Assembly: GCA_031267005.1 (NCBI GenBank) | Contig: JAIRZX010000457.1 | Span: 1 to 8,002, forward strand | DNA: 8,002 nt | Direction of reading: 5' to 3' | Origin: Deltaproteobacteria bacterium | GTDB lineage: Bacteria; Desulfobacterota; Desulfarculia; Adiutricales; Adiutricaceae | Translations under genes and position numbers: made by a program | Notes under the pieces: generated by a model | What the model was told of the DNA's origin: nothing | Databases searched by the model: none | The model's input: the letters and a program-made list of their open reading frames with translations, nothing else | Shown: piece after piece, positions 6,824 through 8,002 of the stretch | Position numbering within the stretch: the first letter of the stretch is position 1 | Layout of the letters: the number at the start of each line of letters is the position of its first letter

Positions 6824-6859
6824 TATCTCCATACCGATGGATGCAGGACTATGGAGATA
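6824..6859 (-). promoter_or_regulatory. Hairpin covering the transposase ribosome-binding site
   Basis: TATCTCCATA (6824-6833) and TATGGAGATA (6850-6859) are perfect 10-bp inverted repeats separated by 16 bases. On the - strand transcript the downstream arm contains the GGAG Shine-Dalgarno, 8 bases before the ATG at 6818, and the upstream arm is its complement. Several insertion sequences (IS10, IS50) hide the transposase start in such a structure when transcripts enter from outside; the same role is inferred here. Confidence 0.55.
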
Positions 6860-7043
6860 TATTAACAGTAGACATCTAACATATAAACACTTATTTTTAT
6901 AAAAATCAGCTTTTAAACTCAATACGTCTTATTCATTCTTTTAGTGCTTCTTTGAGATTTTATAAGCCTTTTTAAGCATTTTCGGGAACCTTATTACAAT
7001 AAAGCGGGAAAATGCCGCTATTCTAAATTTAGCGCGGCGAAGA
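6860..7043. other. AT-rich non-coding stretch
   Basis: No gene is supported. It is clearly AT-richer than its surroundings. The short inverted repeat AGCGG/CCGCT (7003-7007 with 7015-7019) is followed on the - strand by TTATTGT and could be a weak terminator for transcripts coming from ldcA. The rest may include the outer end of the insertion sequence, but no convincing terminal repeat was found. Confidence 0.4.
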
Positions 7044-7125
7044 CCGTTTGCGGTTGGTTTGCCGACACTCCCTCGGGTCCCAATGAGGACGGACGAGAGG
7101 GGGAGAGTTTTCGCAACGGAACCAA
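7044..7125 (+). ncRNA. HEARO/omegaRNA-like repeat, copy 2 (5' domain only)
   Basis: Bases 7044-7115 are identical to 2856-2927, and after two changes the match continues through GGAACCAA to 7125. The two changed bases fall in the 3' arm of the closing helix. This copy has CGCAACGG, which pairs with CCGTTTGCG by Watson-Crick pairs and a one-base bulge. The other copy has CGCAGTGG, which keeps the helix through G-U pairs. That supports selection for an RNA fold. Sequence after 7125 does not match copy 1, so only the 5' domain is present. It points toward the 3' end of ldcA, 79 bases away, in convergent orientation. Confidence 0.5.
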
Positions 7126-7204
7126 GCTTGGGCCGGGCAATGATCCTGCTTGCGGCGGCGGGCATCGTCGAGGGCGGCCTCCGGAGCGCGGCGCCGAAGC
7201 GGCT

Positions 7205-8002
7205 TCAGATGAGCATCTCCACGGGGAAGCCCTCGGGGATCTCCAGCGCGGGCCCCCGCCCGGTGAATTCCAACGAGGCGCCCGAGGGCCCGCAAGCGAG
7301 CCTCCCGCGTTCCCCGTAGAACCACGGGGCGCAACGCTCGCCGTGGCCGAAAGGCGCTCCCGCCACCGCCGGAACGCCTGCCGAGCGTGCGCACTCGGAC
7401 AGGATCGCGCGGATCTCAGCGGGGTCCCCGCAGTTGGAGAACTCCCCGAAAACGATAGCCCTGGCCCCCTTGAAGGCCCTGCGGAGCGCGAGCGAGGTCA
7501 AGAGCCTGTCTATCTCGTAGGGATGCTCGTTCACGTCTTCCAGGAGCACTATGGCGCCCTCGGTCTCCGGGCAGAACTGGGAGCCCCACAGGCAGGCGAA
7601 CACCGTCAAGTTGCCGCCTGTAAGGACGCCGCCGGCGTCCCCCCGGACCAGCACGTCCCCCTCCGGGAACTCCCACGGCCTCGCGTCCTCGCCCTTCAGC
7701 ACGGCGGCGGCCCGCAGCGCCTCTTCGGGAGAGATCCGGGCGAAGGTGGTGAGGTTCGGCGCGTGCCAGCCGCCGGTGCCGGTTGCCCGGAGCCTCGCGA
7801 GATGCAGGGCCGTAACGTCCGAGAACCCGACTATCGGCTTGTTGCGGGGGAACACGTGCCAGAACGGGGCGAGGTCCCTCAAAAGCCTCATCGCCCCGAA
7901 CCCGCCCCTCACAGCCAGAAGCTCCGAGATTCCGGGGTTGTCCATCATCTCCAGGAGCCCCATGAGCCTGGTCTCGTCGGCGCCCGCCAGGTACGCCCTC
8001 CC
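7205..8002 (-). CDS. ldcA: LD-carboxypeptidase, S66 family (5' end beyond window)
   Basis: This enzyme removes the terminal D-Ala from murein tetrapeptides (L,D-carboxypeptidase) during peptidoglycan recycling in the cytoplasm. The frame is open to the right edge (YLAGADETRL before the Met at 7963), so that Met is internal and the gene is cut by the window. Counting from that Met, family marks are VRGGFGAMRLL (18-28), GFSD with the likely nucleophile Ser48, VLTGGNLTVFACLWGS (113-128), LLEDVNEHPYEIDR with likely catalytic Glu142, and GAPFGHGE with His207. The spacings between these three residues resemble the Ser-Glu-His triad of characterised LdcA. The C-terminus is complete. It stands alone here, with no gene downstream on its strand until the transposase remnant. 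Some S66 members act on microcin C instead (MccF), which cannot be excluded. Confidence 0.92.
   Translation of the reverse strand, partial: GRAYLAGADETRLMGLLEMMDNPGISELLAVRGGFGAMRLLRDLAPFWHVFPRNKPIVGFSDVTALHLARLRATGTGGWHAPNLTTFARISPEEALRAAAVLKGEDARPWEFPEGDVLVRGDAGGVLTGGNLTVFACLWGSQFCPETEGAIVLLEDVNEHPYEIDRLLTSLALRRAFKGARAIVFGEFSNCGDPAEIRAILSECARSAGVPAVAGAPFGHGERCAPWFYGERGRLACGPSGASLEFTGRGPALEIPEGFPVEMLI

Noticed and set aside
5020..6915. Terminal inverted repeats of the decayed IS
   Set aside because: I compared the AT-rich flanks (near 5020-5060 and 6870-6915). Only an AGTGTT match and scattered T/A similarity appear, not enough to call ends.
2856..7125. CRISPR array or tracrRNA reading of the 72-base repeat
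   Set aside because: There are only two copies, 4.2 kb apart, with no spacer-length periodicity and no cas genes.

Overview
The window is high-GC bacterial DNA with two conserved housekeeping genes at the edges of an accessory region full of mobile-element debris. glyS (glycyl-tRNA synthetase beta chain, + strand, 342-2537) is intact. ldcA (LD-carboxypeptidase, - strand, 7205 to the right edge) is cut only by the window. An alpha2/beta2-type GlyRS, an LD-carboxypeptidase and an IscB-bearing IS point to a GC-rich, probably Gram-negative bacterium (Desulfobacterota or Synergistota would fit). I cannot place it more precisely.

Layout: the left edge holds the C-terminal end of an iscB gene, the RNA-guided HNH nuclease of IS200/IS605-type elements. 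A right-end hairpin follows, and glyS starts almost at that IS boundary. After glyS come a small MITE-like inverted-repeat element (2714-2852) and, directly behind it, a strongly structured GC-rich region (2856-3112) that I read as an IscB guide RNA (HEARO/omegaRNA-like) with no iscB beside it. Its first 72 bases recur exactly at 7044-7115, beside the 3' end of ldcA.

The AT-richer island at about 3185-4310 (- strand) is a two-gene cassette. A Panacea/SocA-domain (DUF4065) protein has its own -10 box and a strong Shine-Dalgarno site. One nucleotide after it begins a coiled-coil protein with two membrane segments. This looks like a Panacea antitoxin with a membrane-acting toxin. The second gene's last 34 codons run into the GC-rich RNA region, so its tail appears altered.

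A second MITE-like copy lies at 4610-4859 in the opposite orientation. From 6818 down to about 5111 runs a decayed DDE transposase, broken by an in-frame stop, several frameshifts and an 8-bp tandem expansion. Its ribosome-binding site sits in a hairpin. The stretch from 6860 to 7043 is AT-rich and apparently non-coding.

The most interesting signals are the two IscB-less copies of a structured guide-RNA-like repeat beside a real iscB remnant, and the Panacea/membrane-protein pair.
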